DNA of 21,841 nucleotides from Nitrospina sp. (GTDB lineage: Bacteria; Nitrospinota; Nitrospinia; Nitrospinales; VA-1). Of this stretch, positions 21,638-21,841 are shown one piece after another; the stretch's first letter is position 1, and each line of letters opens with the position of its first letter. The notes under the pieces are model-generated. The model had not been told where the DNA came from, made no database searches, and saw nothing but the letters and a program-made list of their open reading frames with translations. The DNA lies in assembly GCA_018665625.1 (NCBI GenBank), contig JABJCF010000581.1:1-21841 (forward strand). Direction: 5' to 3'. The position numbers were made by a program, and so were the translations under genes.

Positions 21638-21841
21638 TTATGCTTGTCTTACATCATTCAGGAGTTGCTGAAGCGATTGCCTCAGCATCCATTTTTCCGT
21701 AAAATCGGCTCCTTTTACAATGGAGTGGGTCGAACCCGGCTCATTATTCCTGGCAAGGAGTGATTTTAAATTTCGAATCGCCAGCCGAGTCTGCCCTGGG
21801 TCCATCCCCACGGCGTTTTTCAAAAACTGGCCGATCAATTC
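21638..21841 (-). CDS. C-terminal fragment of a gene upstream of the capsid (5' end beyond window)
   Basis: The frame is open to the window edge, so only about 67 C-terminal residues are seen (LIGQFLKNAVGMDPGQTRLA...LRQSLQQLLNDVRQA). The text is helical and polar with no diagnostic motif. In HK97-type gene order the gene before the capsid is usually the prohead protease, sometimes the portal, so a protease C-terminus is the best guess from position only. The 117-bp gap to the capsid gene is AT-rich. Confidence 0.4.
   Translation of the reverse strand, partial: ELIGQFLKNAVGMDPGQTRLAIRNLKSLLARNNEPGSTHSIVKGADFTEKWMLRQSLQQLLNDVRQA

Overview
The window looks like bacterial chromosome of moderate to low GC, from a Gram-negative-type lineage. 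It has a ParABS locus with two consensus parS sites, bactofilins, an L,D-transpeptidase behind a single membrane anchor, and an EtfAB pair. I cannot place the phylum from sequence alone.

Left part (1-10090): a colinear minus-strand block of host genes. Read in the direction of transcription it runs etfB, a 61-residue membrane protein, etfA, rsmG, two parS sites, parA, parB, bactofilin 1, rsmI, a large MinD/ParA-type ATPase, bactofilin 2, an L,D-transpeptidase, and argH (cut by the window edge). The most interesting piece is 1122-4241. Bactofilin 2 and the membrane-anchored L,D-transpeptidase start with the same ~69-residue domain, with no gap between them (28 of 69 identical by eye). A MinD-like ATPase with an unusually long insertion lies directly upstream. 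This suggests a cell-envelope module in which a cytoskeletal polymer, a positioning ATPase and a peptidoglycan cross-linking enzyme work together, the shared domain being a possible adaptor.

Middle part (10174-12648): a regulatory island. A translationally coupled minus-strand pair (a four-cysteine protein and a protein with a sigma-70 region-4-like helix-turn-helix) is divergent from a plus-strand S24 (LexA/CI-like) repressor with two helix-turn-helix domains, which is followed by a stand-alone CheY-like receiver. The space between the divergent genes holds two good inverted repeats and one recognisable promoter.

Right part (12667-21841): minus-strand structural genes of a tailed phage or phage-derived particle. 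In transcription order they are the 3' end of an unidentified gene, HK97-type major capsid, two small proteins, a gp6/phiE125-gp8-like connector, a gp10-like protein, a probable tail terminator, a tail tube, two small tail proteins, a 964-residue hub/fibre-like protein and a small beta-rich protein. No tape-measure gene lies between tube and hub, and no lysis or integrase gene is visible. The cluster may be a deleted prophage, a phage whose remaining genes lie outside the window, or a domesticated particle; the window cannot decide.

No rRNA, tRNA, CRISPR array or insertion sequence was recognised.
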